Numbered from the stretch's first letter, positions 11,730-22,164 are shown. The stretch is 64,000 nt of DNA from Bathynomus jamesi (GCA_023014485.1 JAJOZX010000999.1:395001-459000), one strand, 5' to 3'. The notes: a model not told the origin generated them from the sequence alone. Program-made: numbers and translations.

Positions 11730-11900
11730 TATCTTTTCATTTTCGTACAATTTTTTTTCGTTGGGGTGAGCAATCAATAAGTATGATCGTAATTGCGGAG
11801 ACAGACACGGATCAATTTGAAAATTTCCCCCCTCACCGTCCTTCCTGAGGATCCCCCAAAACCCTGTACCCTGTTGCGCGCTTGCGATTCTGATGATAAT
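10586..11900. other. Non-coding interior with several microsatellites
   Basis: Holds (TG)n, (TC)n and (TA)n in series at 10788-10883, (ATA)n near 10990-11020 and 11391-11420, and (TA)n at 11680-11723. The phrases CAGAGCCAATGTAAAG...ATACCACACAAATTACA near 10260-10310 recur near 11040-11090, and a looser version near 11420, so this is part of a diverged internal repeat. No gene. Confidence 0.55.
10788..10883. repeat. (TG)n-(TC)n-(TA)n microsatellite series
   Basis: Three dinucleotide tracts in the order also seen, reversed, at 21357-21482. Confidence 0.9.
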
Positions 11901-11904
11901 ATAC

Positions 11905-12056
11905 CATGAATCGGTGGTTAGCATCGCAGACTATGAATCCATCGGTTCCGGGTTCGAGACCCTGCGAAGGCAGCCGGCGCTCGGTAAACGTTCATCCTTC
12001 CGCACAATTGGTTGGTAGATAAATGGGTACCCTGGGTGACCTAGTGGTCAAGAATA
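11905..12056 (+). mobile_element. Dimeric tRNA-like SINE fragment
   Basis: A first tRNA-like unit has ATCGGTGGTTAGCATCGC (A-box-like) and GGTTCGAGACC (B box). A linker (TTGGTTGGTAGATAAATGGG) then leads into a second unit head, CCTAGTGGTCAAGA. The linker and second head match the SINE at 10360, so the full family is probably a dimer of two tRNA-like monomers. Confidence 0.6.
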
Positions 12057-12059
12057 TTT

Positions 12060-12583
12060 TAAAAGTTTTTGCTTATGCCATAGAGAGTCGGGGTTACTGT
12101 AAGGTTTTCATTTTAATATTAAGGTATAATTTAAAGAGTCTAGTGTGTTTCTTGTGGGGCTCGTTTTGCGTCTAAATAAATTCTTAAACTGATTTAAAAT
12201 GTATAGTGAGTTAATGGATAAGAGTACAATATAAAGGACCCTGTGTATTTCTTTTATTATCAATGTTGGTAATCGTTTAAATAATTAGTTCTTTTGCCGA
12301 GCAAATTTAAGGAGAAAGTCGGTCTTGCCTTTAATAAATAAGTAATTAAATAAAATGGTTTTGCAAAGCAAATCACCCTAATAAGGTACACCTGAACATA
12401 ATTCAAATAAAAAAACATTATTTGGCAACTCATCTAAATAAAAATGAAAATAAATATATAGTGCTCTCTGGTAACCCCTCTATATATAAATAAGTGATAT
12501 TTGGCAACTCACGACCCTCTATATAACAGCTGCTTGGAGCCTTGGCCCCTGGACGCACATAATGCGACGGGCTCCGGTGGAAT

Positions 12584-12624
<41 letters not shown>

Positions 12625-12699
12625 TCTTAGGTTAAGGCTTAGGTTAGGTTTCCATTTGGGGGTGAGGACATCCTCCTTCTTCTTTCTCTCCCTCTCTTA
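12060..12699. other. Interior edge of the 8.86-kb element
   Basis: Non-coding. It holds phrases shared in inverted form with 4440-4560, such as AAGGTACACCTGAACAT and TTTGGCAACTCA, and (TC)n at 12591-12622. Confidence 0.5.
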
Positions 12700-13007
12700 G
12701 GTTAAGGCTACCCTTTGGGGGAGGTCATCCTCCCTTCTCTCCCCGAAAATCCCACCCTTTCCCCTTTGCAACATTAACTTGTTGCATAACCCCTTCCCTT
12801 CATTGCATAACCCCCTCCCCTTCATTGTATACCCCCCTTTACAACATTGATCAACATTTCAATGCATAACCCCTTCCCTTCATTGCATAACCCCATTCCC
12901 CCTTCATTGCATAACCCCCTCCCCTTCATTGCATACCCCCCTTTACAACATTGATCAACATTTCATTGCAACATTCCTGCACGCGTCCATTTTGCGCCCA
13001 TACTACT
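12700..13007 (-). repeat. Right inverted repeat of the 8.86-kb element with tandem expansion
   Basis: Inverted match to 4145-4360. Units of the type CATTGCATAACCCCCTCCCC and CAACATTGATCAACATTTCA are repeated here several times (12780-12970) but only once on the left, so the right arm has expanded. Confidence 0.75.
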
Positions 13008-14124
13008 GAAGTTTACGATAGTCATCGGGCGGTAGTGTATTTAGATTTTCAAAAAGCGTTTGACACCGTACCGCACAAAAGACTCGTTGAAAAAAGTAAG
13101 GCTCATGGAATCAGGGGTGTAGTAATAAATTGGATAGAAGAGTGGTTGCGAGGTAGGAAACAGAGGGTGGTCGTTGATGGAGCGGAGTCGTCTTGGGATA
13201 ATGTAGCGAGCGGCGTTCCTCAGGGTTCTGTATTGGGCCCCTTGCTTTTTCTTATATATATTAACGATTTAGATGTCGGCCTAGTCAGTACAGTTTCAAA
13301 GTTTGCAGATGACACGAAGTTGGGTGGTAGGGCGATTAATGACGAAGATAGAGGTAAAATCCAGGAAAATCTGAATAAAATTGTTGATTGGTCAGTCACA
13401 TGGCAAATGAGATTTAACGTCGATAAGTGCAACATTTTACATATAGGTTCGCATAATGGTAATTTTGTGAATAGTATGCCAGGGAAGGCGTTGGCAAGCG
13501 TAGGACAGGAAAAAGATTTAGGAGTTATAGTCATTGGTGATTTAAAAGTGGCGAAACAAAGTACAGTAGCGGTCAATAAAGCGAACAAAGTACTAGGTTT
13601 TATAGCTAGGAATTTTGAGAACAAATCTCGCGATATCATTGTTCCTCTTTAGTCTTTATAAATCATTAGTTAAACCCATTTGGAGTACGTCTGTACGCGA
13701 TCCAATTTTGGAATCCCCATATGCGCAAAGATATAGACAAAATCGAAAGAGTTCAAAGACGAGCAACTAAGATGATTTTGTCGCTTAGGTCGAAGTCGTA
13801 TAAGGATAGGCTTAAGGAGTTAAAATTGACTACATTCGAGACTAGGAGGCTAAGGGGTGATCTAATCCAGTTTTTTAAAATTATGAATGGATTCGATAAC
13901 GCAAATAGAGATACCTTTTTCAAAATATCACAATATAATAGAACTAGAAATAACGGGTGTAAGCTGACTAGTAGAAGGTTCGAGACAGCAGTCTCCAAAA
14001 ACTCTTTTACGCATAAAATAGTAAATAGCTGGATTAGTTTGCCGGTAGAAATAATAGTAGCACGTCTATAAACATATTTAAAAATCGATTAGACGCATAT
14101 GTTGATAGATTGGGTATAGTTTAA
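13008..14124 (+). pseudogene. LINE-A copy 1, 3' part of reverse transcriptase
   Basis: Continuation of the RT from 4144: VYLDFQKAFDTVPHK (palm A), SGVPQGSVLGPLLFLIYIND, FADDTKLGG (catalytic Asp pair) and QEKDLGVIV. A frameshift near 13650 is followed by RVQRRATKMI, the conserved C-terminal block, and the ORF ends DRLGIV-stop at 14124 after one more frameshift near 14060. Together with 3951-4144 it covers RT and C-terminus; the endonuclease is missing (5' truncation). Confidence 0.9.
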
Positions 14125-14940
14125 GGTAGTAAAATTAACGCTTTTGCGGTTCGGAACCCACGTAAAATTGTAGGTCCCCTCCGCCACAACGGACGACATG
14201 CGCAATACACAATTACAAACACAGTTAGGTAGACCCAGTGGCGGTCCTAGCTTACATGACGCCCTGGGCGAACCTCACCTTCAGCGCCCCCCCCCCTGTT
14301 CGCCAACACACACACATTCAAATCCCCCCAAAATAAAGGACAGACATAACTCTTTCACAAAATAACTTTTTATTGGACTAATTGTTGGAACTTCAGAACC
14401 AAAACAAAGACTCAAATTTCTGAATTTTACAAATCCTTCATCACGTAAATAGAATAACTCACTTAAGAGAATGTAATTATGATACTATGAACAGGAAAAA
14501 TACAAATTAAATTGCACAACTGCCATAAATAAACTAGAGAATCAAATTTCTAAATTGTACAAATGCTCTATCACATAAATAGAATAAGACACTTAAGAGA
14601 GGGTAATTATTATGCTACACTTTGAACAAGAAACAAAATAAATTGCACCACAGCACAACTGCCATCTAAAGCCTGACTCTTCTTACCTTCCTTGATGCAA
14701 AGTCATTGATCTTTTATTATTTATTTTATTTTATTTTTTATTTTTATTTATTTCTTTATTTATTTATTCTTATTTTTTTTTTTTTTTTTTTGCAGGCGCT
14801 CATGCCGCCCCTCCACAAATGCCGCCCTGTGCGGCTGCCCATATTGCCCATATGAGGAACCGCCACTGGGTAGACCAGCCATGAATGGATCCTAGGGTCT
14901 TTGTTGGTCTGAAGCATTATAACATAACATACCGTATACC
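14125..14940 (+). repeat. LINE-A 3' untranslated tail, split by a hAT derivative
   Basis: The tail contains GGTTCGGAACCCACG and GGTAGACCAGCCATGAATGG and ends near 14935 before a (TTA)n run. The same tail is at 63640-63783. It is interrupted between the two GGTAGACC copies by the element at 14236-14868. Confidence 0.8.
14236..14868 (-). mobile_element. Deletion derivative of hAT-A, TSD GGTAGACC
   Basis: Ends CAGTGGCGGTCC and GGAACCGCCACTG, flanked by exact GGTAGACC copies (14228-14235, 14869-14876). The left 430 bp are the reverse of the right end of hAT-A (36560-36996), including the last codons and stop of its transposase (CTGACTCTTCTTACC near 14672). The right 100 bp are the reverse of hAT-A's left end (33187-33290). 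It is therefore an internally deleted copy, mobilised in trans. Confidence 0.9.
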
Positions 14941-14944
14941 TTAC

Positions 14945-14978
<34 letters not shown>

Positions 14979-15236
14979 TGCCTCTTGTTGTGATCGGGTA
15001 AATTAATTTTAGATATATCTTCTTTCATTATTTTCTTAGTGTAACCCATTCAGGCAATTCACTTTTCAGAGCCCTAATATAGTAACTACGAAACAGACGT
15101 TCCGACAACAGTCCTATATAAAGTATTTTGGGAGCAAATGTAGTTTACGTCCTCCTGTGGTGCCCTGTGTAGTTTACGTTCCCCTACATTATCCTAGTGT
15201 AGTTTGCGTTCCCCAACTTTGTTCGTGTACACCTCA
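14941..15236. other. (TTA)n and tandem short repeats
   Basis: (TTA)n at 14948-14977. From 15129 to 15520 the phrase GTGTAGTTTACGTTCCCC recurs about six times in both orientations around the palindrome at 15237-15411. No gene. Confidence 0.6.
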
Positions 15237-15294
15237 TCAAATAAAACGTTAAAACTAACGAAAATATTACTACTTAACCTAACCAATCGTCAAT

Positions 15295-15336
<42 letters not shown>

Positions 15337-15411
15337 ATATATATATATTAATTGACGATTGGTTAGATTAAGTCGTAATATTTTCGTTAGTTTTAACGTT
15401 TTATTTGATGG
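15237..15411. repeat. Core-family palindrome 1 with (TA)n centre
   Basis: Arms of about 58 bp (CATCAAATAAAACG...CTAACGAAAATATTAC...CCTAACCAATCGTCAA) are inverted around a (TA)n run. The core family is recognised by CTAACGAAAATATCACGAC, CCTAACCAATCGTCAA and GGGCGTACAGTTGAC. Confidence 0.85.
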
Positions 15412-15716
15412 ATTCATTTAAAAAATGTCTCCTAAAGATCTTAGTGTAGTTTACGTTCCCCATCTTTGACCTAGTGTAGCTTGTGTCCCCTTTTGTGTCA
15501 GGGGAACGTAAACTACACTTGCTCCGTATTTTGGATACACAGTGCAGGGGCGGATCCAGGATTTTATGAAGGGGGGGTTCGGATTTCAACCACAGGGTGC
15601 ATCAAATACTGTTTAATTCAGTGGTCCCCGTCCTATAAATAGTAATACAATTTTTTCGTAGAAATTATATTACATGTATGTATATTGCAAAATCTTTAAT
15701 ACAAAAATCTTTAAAA

Positions 15717-15932
15717 ACAGCGGATCAAATGTAGAATTCGGACCCCAGCCTTCTTTAGTTAGCTTTATAAGGCTAACTAACGAAAATATCACGACCTAAC
15801 CTAACCAATCGTTAGGTTAACTGTACGCCCTTGACGATTGGTTAGGTTAGGTCATGATATTTTCGTTAGTTAGCCTTATAAAGCTAACTAAAGAAGGCTG
15901 GGGTCCGAATTCTACAGTACATTTGATCCAAA
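15717..15932. repeat. Core-family palindrome 2
   Basis: Arms of about 100 bp run outward from a centre with GTACGCCCTTGACGATTGG through CTAACGAAAATATCACGAC and CAGCCTTCTTTAGTTAGC, and continue into GGATCAAATGTAGAATTCGG. The outermost part is not shared with the other palindromes. Confidence 0.85.
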
Positions 15933-16009
15933 AAAGCCAAGGAGGTGTGATGCCAGGCTGAAATGGTCTACACTATAGGCCATTTGTTTAACACAAAACA
16001 TTGGTTTAA

Positions 16010-16105
16010 TCAAACACTGTTGTCATCAGCATCCGTCTGGGTTGTTCGATGGCAAACTAGTTTGTTGATGTCCACTTCCTTTGTGCGATGAATCTGCATC
16101 AGAGC
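16010..16105 (-). pseudogene. C-terminal end of a hAT transposase gene (left piece)
   Basis: Reads ALMQIHRTKEVDINKLV and ends at the stop near 16010. It continues directly from the piece at 19086-19470; the junction is the 8-bp duplication ATCAGAGC, so this gene was split by the hAT element 16106-19085. Confidence 0.8.
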
Positions 16106-16240
16106 TAGGGTGGCCAGACGTCCGGCTTTAGGCGGACAGTCCGCCTTTTGAGCACTCTGTCCTTAGGGTGGCCATTTCCAAATTTCCAAAAAGGAGGACA
16201 CTGCGTATGTGGCCGTACGTTAACATATATATATATATAT

Positions 16241-16834
16241 CAGTGGCGACTGGCGTATAGGAGCGATGGAGCGGTCGCTCCCCCTTGCTTGAAACGATAA
16301 ATATTAATTTAACAGATAAAAAATATATTAATTTTAAGATATTAAACTAAATATTCTTGAAATATATTTTAAAAATTCATGTGGCATATCATGATTCATG
16401 AGGCATTTTGAGTAAGCCTTCATACAGTACATAATATTCTAAACTTATAGCATAGCTTCAAACAGCGTACTGCTGTTTGAATACAAAATAATATTGCAGC
16501 CGAATGGAGCGATAGATTTTTCGCTCAAGTAAATATAAATTATATTTTACTGTTGTAATGAAAATATAAGTACAATCGCGAATTTTTTTTATAATAACAA
16601 CTTTATTTTTGCAAATAGTTACTTCAGTAATAATGATATAAACCATTTATATGTATTTTATTGAAATTATTACTTATTTGTAATTAACTAGAATTGTACG
16701 TCTGGCATAGCCGCATACGTTAATACAAGTACTCTTGTGAGCGGCAGTTGGATTCGCGCTAGCCTATTGTGAGTCCGTGTTGTCGTACAATTTTATGAAA
16801 TCGCACCCCCATACATTTATACCACGAGTCGCCA

Positions 16835-16837
<3 letters not shown>
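16241..16837. mobile_element. hAT-like MITE nested in (TA)n
   Basis: Ends CAGTGGCGACTGG and CGAGTCGCCACTG. It is flanked by TA runs, so the duplication cannot be read exactly. The 597-bp interior is AT-rich with no credible ORF. Confidence 0.7.
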
Positions 16838-16873
<36 letters not shown>

Positions 16874-16875
<2 letters not shown>

Positions 16876-17776
16876 GGCGTCCCAAAAAAATGTATACACA
16901 CTTTAACAGCTGATAGCTCAATTGATGTTTCTTTCTTTCCAAGTTAAACCCATTAGAATAATAATGGCAGTCAGACTAAGCTTTGAACAAAGGAAATTCA
17001 TTCTAAAATGCTACTGGAAGTGTGAAAACGCAGTTGAAGTGCAAAGACAGTTTAGGAGGGAGTTTCAACAGATCCACCAACGCGACTTACCATCACTCGA
17101 ATTAGAGATAAGTTTGAAGCCGATGGAACTGTTCAGAATGTCCACAAGAAGCGTTCCGGAAGACCACGGACATCGACAAGCCCCACAAAGCAAGAAAGAG
17201 TACTGGAAACGTATCACCAAAGTCAAGAAAATCTGTGCGGCAAGCGAGTCGTGAGGTAGGAATTTCAGAATCGTCTGTCCAACGCATTTTGAAGCGCTGT
17301 CAATGGAAAAGTTACATTCCAAGATTAGTCCATGCTATTAATGAAGATGATGATGATCCGGACCGAAGAGTGGAGTATTGCGAGTGGTACTTGGCACGAT
17401 GTGGATGTGGATTGGACGAAGGGGTTTCGTAGAATACCCTCCGCGTTCACCAGACCTCACACCACTAGACTTTTTTTTATGGGGATACTTAAAAGACAAA
17501 GTCTACGCTATAAAACCTGCAACAGTCGCTGAATTGAGAGCAGCCATTGAACGAGAATGCACACAAATACCAAACGAAATGTTTCGTGATGTTTGCGATT
17601 CCATTGCTTCGCGTTATCAGCAGTGCCTGGACCAGAACGGACGTCAGTTTGAAAACAGGCGTTGACAAAACAATTAAATAATGTCTGTAGATTCTATTAC
17701 ATTTTGAAAATGAAATGTATTTTAATAAACACTGCCTTTATAATTATTTAAAGTGTGTATACATTTTTTTGGGACG

Positions 17777-17780
<4 letters not shown>
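16874..17780 (+). mobile_element. Deleted mariner element 3 (DD41D relative)
   Basis: Inverted ends of about 32 bp beginning AGGGCGTCCCAAAAAAATGT, perfect on both sides. Right flank is TA; left flank is CAC, so the left duplication is lost. At 907 bp it is shorter than a full element because the catalytic centre is deleted. Confidence 0.85.
16963..17665 (+). pseudogene. Mariner transposase 3, central catalytic domain deleted
   Basis: Readable blocks in several frames: LSFEQRKFILKCYWKCENAV (helix-turn-helix), [13 protein letters not shown] linker, [15 protein letters not shown] (second helix-turn-helix) and [11 protein letters not shown]. The region that should hold the first two catalytic Asp is missing. 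Reading resumes at [35 protein letters not shown] and a C-terminus ending NGRQFENRR-stop. The PPRSPDLTPLDFFLWG block parallels mariner 1, hence the same DD41D group. Confidence 0.85.
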
Positions 17781-17811
<31 letters not shown>

Positions 17812-17817
<6 letters not shown>

Positions 17818-19019
17818 AACTCAGAATGGTTCCCTGAGAACATTATATGTTAAACACAGACCGTGCATGGAACAAGGAACTCTTCTGGGAAAATTAAATC
17901 CACTATAGTCCGAATAAGTAATGGTAAATGACAAATACCATAGTTTTTTTCCTTTTTCATGATTTTAGCCCGACGTGGGCAACGGGTCTCTCGCAAAGAG
18001 ATCCATAAATATAGCTTCCCTCACCCGCTATCTGCAAAGCAGACAGGATCCAGCTTTGGGACGTGGATCTAGGGTTTAAAGCAAACCTAGATCCCTACAC
18101 TCAGACCTCTATATAAGTAAAAGACTCGTTGCATTCACGTCGTGTTGAATAAATCAAAGAAAAAGGGGGTAACTATTGTATTTTTAGCCAAAAAAACCAA
18201 AACTTAAACCTCAACCGGGACATTGAGCGTCCACTTTTCAAGGCACGAAACACGTCCGTTTAGTATACACAAACTCAGAATGGTTCCCTGAGAACATTAT
18301 ATGTTAAACACAGACCGTGCATGGAACAAGGAACTCTTCTGGGAAAATTAAATCCACTATAGTCCGAATAAGTAATGGTAAATGACAAATACCATAGTTT
18401 TTATGGGATCTCTTTGCGAGAGACCCGTTGCCCACGTCGGGCTAAAATCATGAAAAAGGAAAAAAAACTATGGTATTTGTCATTTACCATTACTTATTCG
18501 GACTATAGTGGATTTAATTTTCCCAGAAGAGTTCCTTGTTCCATGCACGGTCTGTGTTTAACATATAATGTTCTCAGGGAACCATTCTGAGTTTGTGTAT
18601 ACTAAACGGACGTGTTTCGTGCCTTGAAAAGTGGACGCTCAATGTCCCGGTTGAGGTTTAAGTTTTGGTTTTTTTGGCTAAAAATACAATAGTTACCCCC
18701 TTTTTCTTTGATTTATTCAACACGACGTGAATGCAACGAGTCTTTTACTTATATAGAGGTTCTGAGTGTAGGGATCTAGGTTTGCTTTAAACCCTAGATC
18801 CACGTCCCAAAGCTGGATCCTGTCTGCTTTGCAGATAGCTGGTGAGGGAAGCTATATTTATGGGATCTCTTTGCGAGAGACCCGTTGCCCACGTCGGGCT
18901 AAAATCATGAAAAAGGAAAAAAACTATGGTATTTGTCATTTACCATTACTTATTCGGACTATAGTGGATTTAATTTTCCCAGAAGAGTTCCTTGTTCCAT
19001 GCACGGTCTGTGTTTAACA
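17812..19019. repeat. Head-to-head palindrome of an LTR-like unit
   Basis: A 453-bp unit (starting TATACACAAACTCAGAATGG at 17810) begins again at 18263 and stops at 18402; from 18403 the whole is repeated in reverse to 19019. The unit has a TATA box (CTCTATATAAG, 18107-18117) and a polyadenylation signal (AATAAA, 18149-18154) about 40 bp apart, as in LTR promoters. No primer-binding site or internal coding region is seen. Small 60-70 residue frames here are not genes. Confidence 0.7.
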
Positions 19020-19085
19020 TATATATATATATATGCTAACGTACGGCCACATACGCAGTGTACTCCTTTTTAAATGGCCACCCTA

Positions 19086-19470
19086 ATCAGAGCCAGCCCT
19101 GAGAGTTTCTGATTGGACATTGACGAACTCAGAGAAGTTTTGAGTCGTTTCAGAATGCTATTTTTGCGCTCATTCTCAGCAGATGTCACAGGAATGGTGC
19201 ACCCAATTCGGAGAAGGATGTGAATATTTGGAAATATGTCTGGATCGCATTCCTTCAGAAATTCTGGAAGACACTGGGGTAGCTGCTGACTGCATTCTGT
19301 CCACTTCTTCCGCCATCGCACATACTCAAACTTTAACACAGCAGGGTTAGGCAGGTCTACTTCGTAGGTTGCCACAAGATCCGCAATATCATTTGACTAG
19401 TGTTTCACCACCTCACTTAGGTGCAGCGTCTCTTTTTCACATTTTAAAAACTCTAAGTATACTCTTCTCT
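19086..19470 (-). pseudogene. hAT transposase dimerisation domain (right piece)
   Basis: Reads DIADLVATYEVDLPNPAV, then PNIHILLRIGCTIPVTSAEN and SSSMSNQKLSGLALI, the hAT C-terminal dimerisation (Dimer_Tnp_hAT) signature. An in-frame stop occurs near 19396. It continues at 16105 after removal of the inserted hAT element. The upstream part of the gene (above 19470) is too degraded to follow. Confidence 0.8.
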
Positions 19471-20114
19471 TGTCTTTTCAAAATGAATAACACACTGCAT
19501 CTTTAACGTTTAACATTTTTGGTGTAACCGTTACGGGTTGCAGCCGGCTTTTGAGGTAACAAATTAATTTCAAATACACGAAAAATAAATTCTGAAAAGG
19601 CGCATTCACTTTTCTCCTCCTATGGTGATGTCATGCCATGTGTTTGAATAGTTAACTGTACCAGAGGCTGTGCGAGTCATTCTTTCCCCCCGCTCTCATC
19701 CCCCGCCCAAACTGTCGCATTCGCCTCTGTATGGGATTTGAAACCTTAAGTAGGAAGAAATAGGGATTATATTATAGAAGACTGAAAACTTACAAATGCT
19801 TTGGTTAATTATTTTTCCAAGACCTCAAGAGTTGCTGAGAACTTTCTTTCTTTGCCTGGAGAGAGTTAATTAGATATTTCAGTTCTGCAAAGATGAGCCA
19901 AGGGTCATCGTTTGGCGTATTAAAAGGTACTGTATGATTTTAAAGATAAATTCCATTATTGTAAAATAACCGTTCCAACCTAGGACAATATACCTTTGCA
20001 TCTTCTAAACAGCTCGACATTTCAAGTCTATTTTTTTCTTAAACTGTAATCAAAGTGACTGTAGGTTACAGCTACTTTAAGGGATAATATTACTGGGAGA
20101 GTAATTTATTTGTG
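19471..20114. other. No feature recognised
   Basis: Mixed sequence without a supportable ORF, possibly decayed upstream hAT gene or flank. Confidence 0.4.
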
Positions 20115-20116
20115 TA

Positions 20117-20331
20117 CAGTCTCAGAAAAAGTTCGCCTAGAAACATAAATTTGTAAAAAACAAAAAATTTACTAATTAGTGATGATTGGGTTGTTTTTTA
20201 CATTTATTAATGTCAAAAGAAAAGAATGAAATAACCCAAAGTAAAACGTAATACTGTAATATACCAATTAGTAATTTTTTCATGCATTTATTTTAGAAAT
20301 TTTGTTTTAGGCGAACTTTCTTCCGAAATTG
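20117..20331. mobile_element. Tc1/mariner-type MITE
   Basis: Ends CAGTCTCAGAAAAAGTTCGC and, reversed, CAATTTCGGAAGAAAGTTCG, both flanked by TA. Length 215 bp, AT-rich, non-coding. Confidence 0.7.
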
Positions 20332-20333
20332 TA

Positions 20334-20955
20334 CGTGGTACTGGTATGAAAATGGTATTCATTTTTGGGGTCAAGAGTACAAATAATATTAGGCGATAAT
20401 TATGTAATATTAACTGGTAGTCCCACTTTGAAAATTCCCATAAAATGAGTTAGTGAGTATTTCAGACCTCTATTCATTAAAAGTAAGGAAACGCCCTTTC
20501 ATTAATCAATTATAAACTAGTGAAGTGGCAGTTTCTATTCTATAGGCCTGTTTAATTTTTTAGGCCTTTATTAGTTTATTTGTTCCAGTTAACTTACGTG
20601 ATTCGTATACAAATAAATTACGAGTCGTGTTTTGGTTTTCATTTTCACTGTGAATAGTTCCTGTTTATAGTGACAGAAAACGAACCAGGAAATTGTAAAA
20701 ATGAGAAGAAGAGAGGGGTCTGTCTCCGAAAAAAGTGCGGCATACCATGCATTAGCCATGCTCTTCATTTGTTAACACCTCCAGACCAGCTGCTATACCC
20801 GTTTGCCGTCCTTGAGCCAGACGAAACGTTTTGTAGAGTAGGATCTAAGCTTCTGATTTTTTAATTGTTGGGGGTATCTTTTTGAAGGCGCTGTTAACTG
20901 TTAATTCCCCTTTCTTCAAGCCAGTGCATTCTTCTTTCTAGCCCTTTTATCCAGG
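20334..20955. other. No gene seen
   Basis: AT-rich. A 64-residue frame at 20670-20864 shows no family resemblance and I do not call it. Confidence 0.4.
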
Positions 20956-20956
20956 T

Positions 20957-21122
20957 CAACTGTACGCCCTTGACAATTGGTTAGGTTAAGTCGTGATATT
21001 TTTGTTAAAACTAACGAAAATATCACGGGGGAACATCTGGCATATCAATTCGTTAATTTCATTAAAACTAACCAAAATATCATGACTTAAGCTAGCCAAT
21101 CATCAAGGGCGTACAGGTGACC
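20957..21122. mobile_element. Core-family MITE with inverted ends
   Basis: Here the core units face outward: GTCAACTGTACGCCCTTGAC on the left and GGGCGTACAGGTGACC on the right, with GTTAAAACTAACGAAAAT between. The right side continues with CCTAACCGGACATTCAATTA, the outer end seen also near 24640 and 30250. Confidence 0.7.
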
Positions 21123-21356
21123 TAACCGGACATTCAATTAACCATATTAAAACTTTCACGGATTTTGGAATCTTAAAACGTACATGCTATTCTCTAAACT
21201 AAAATTTATTATTCTGAAATGTAATAAACATTAACTAAATAAAAAAGCTGGATTTTTTTTGTTGTTTTTTTTCCGCCGGCCGTCAAATCGAAAAAGATTC
21301 CTGTTCTGTCGTCCAGGACTCCAGATCCCCCAAAATTAAATGTTTAAAAAATTTAG

Positions 21357-21402
21357 TTATATATATATATATATATATATATTAGTTTTGTTCTAGATTT
21401 AA

Positions 21403-21452
<50 letters not shown>

Positions 21453-21482
21453 AGTGAACAGCTTCGTGTGTGTGTGTGTGTG
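21357..21482. repeat. (TA)n, (TC)n and (TG)n microsatellite series
   Basis: Three dinucleotide runs in a row, as also seen at 10788-10883. Confidence 0.9.
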
Positions 21483-21662
21483 CGTGCGCGCGCGTATACA
21501 TTCAAAAGACACATATTTTCACCTGTCATATGTAAACTTGGCATACATTTAAACAAAAAGAAAAAATTGACACTTTTTTCGGTATCGAACGACAGTGCAC
21601 TCAGCTCTGCTTTCAAATTCAATGAAATTTTCATTCTTGTCATCAGTTATAACAAAGATATA

Positions 21663-21722
<60 letters not shown>
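21663..21722. repeat. (TA)n microsatellite
   Basis: About 30 uninterrupted TA units. All long frames through here are simple-sequence artefacts. Confidence 0.95.
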
Positions 21723-21724
<2 letters not shown>

Positions 21725-22164
21725 TACCGCCTACAAGAAATGTAGTTCTGCCCACATTTGAAATGTGTTTCTACTGCAGAGTGTAAGTGGACAAAGTTTT
21801 CTTAAGGGGTTGATTGTGTGAAGATATTCTCAGAGTGTGATGAATGATTCAGATTTTAAAAAGCATTTAGATGATAACTAAAGTCTGTTATATTTAATAA
21901 GTTTAAATCTGCACTTTTTAAATTATTTAACATTTGACTCGGGTGCCTGCATATTTTATTAATAAAATGTCATTTAAAATTAAGCTGTCATCGTTAGACT
22001 GAGACAGTGGTAGCTAACGTGGTCATGCCAGTGTATTATGGTATCGGATATAAGGTGTAAAACTACCGTATTTTCCTTTCTCTGATTGGTCAGCCTTTGG
22101 AAGAAATGAAATGTAATGATGGGGTTGTTGAACCTCCTTCGCAACATCTAAGATCATATGAGGG

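Larger units (their letters stand above)
4145..13007. mobile_element. 8.86-kb element with long inverted repeats and 6-bp TSD (Polinton-like ends)
   Basis: Left end AGCAGTATGGGCGCAAAATG and right end, reversed, AGTAGTATGGGCGCAAAATG. The inverted similarity continues for at least 200 bp, through motifs such as GGAGGATGACCTCCCCC, and weaker matches (GGTGTACATTATTAGGG and its counterpart near 12380) suggest several hundred bp. The exact 6-bp duplication GAAGTT lies at 4139-4144 and 13008-13013, interrupting LINE-A copy 1. A 6-bp TSD, long inverted repeats and AG...CT ends match Polinton/Maverick elements. However, I see no polymerase, integrase, ATPase or capsid reading frame inside, only later insertions (two mariners, a TAGGCC element, SINEs, microsatellites). 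A hollowed-out or non-autonomous relative is the best reading; another class of large TIR element remains possible. Confidence 0.75.
16106..19085. mobile_element. hAT element inserted in a hAT gene, TSD ATCAGAGC
   Basis: Ends TAGGGTGGCC...GGCCACCCTA, flanked by identical ATCAGAGC (16098-16105, 19086-19093). Near the left end the terminus is repeated: a second TAGGGTGGCCATTT at 16166 matches the right end through ACTGCGTATGTGGCCGTACG. No transposase of its own remains; the interior holds a MITE (16241-16837), a deleted mariner (16874-17780) and an LTR-like palindrome (17812-19019), each bounded by (TA)n. Confidence 0.85.

Noticed and set aside
13220..13639. 139-residue minus-strand frame
   Set aside because: Antisense shadow of the LINE-A reverse transcriptase.
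20670..20864. 64-residue ORF in a gene-poor stretch
   Set aside because: No recognisable motif, no supporting signals and near chance length.
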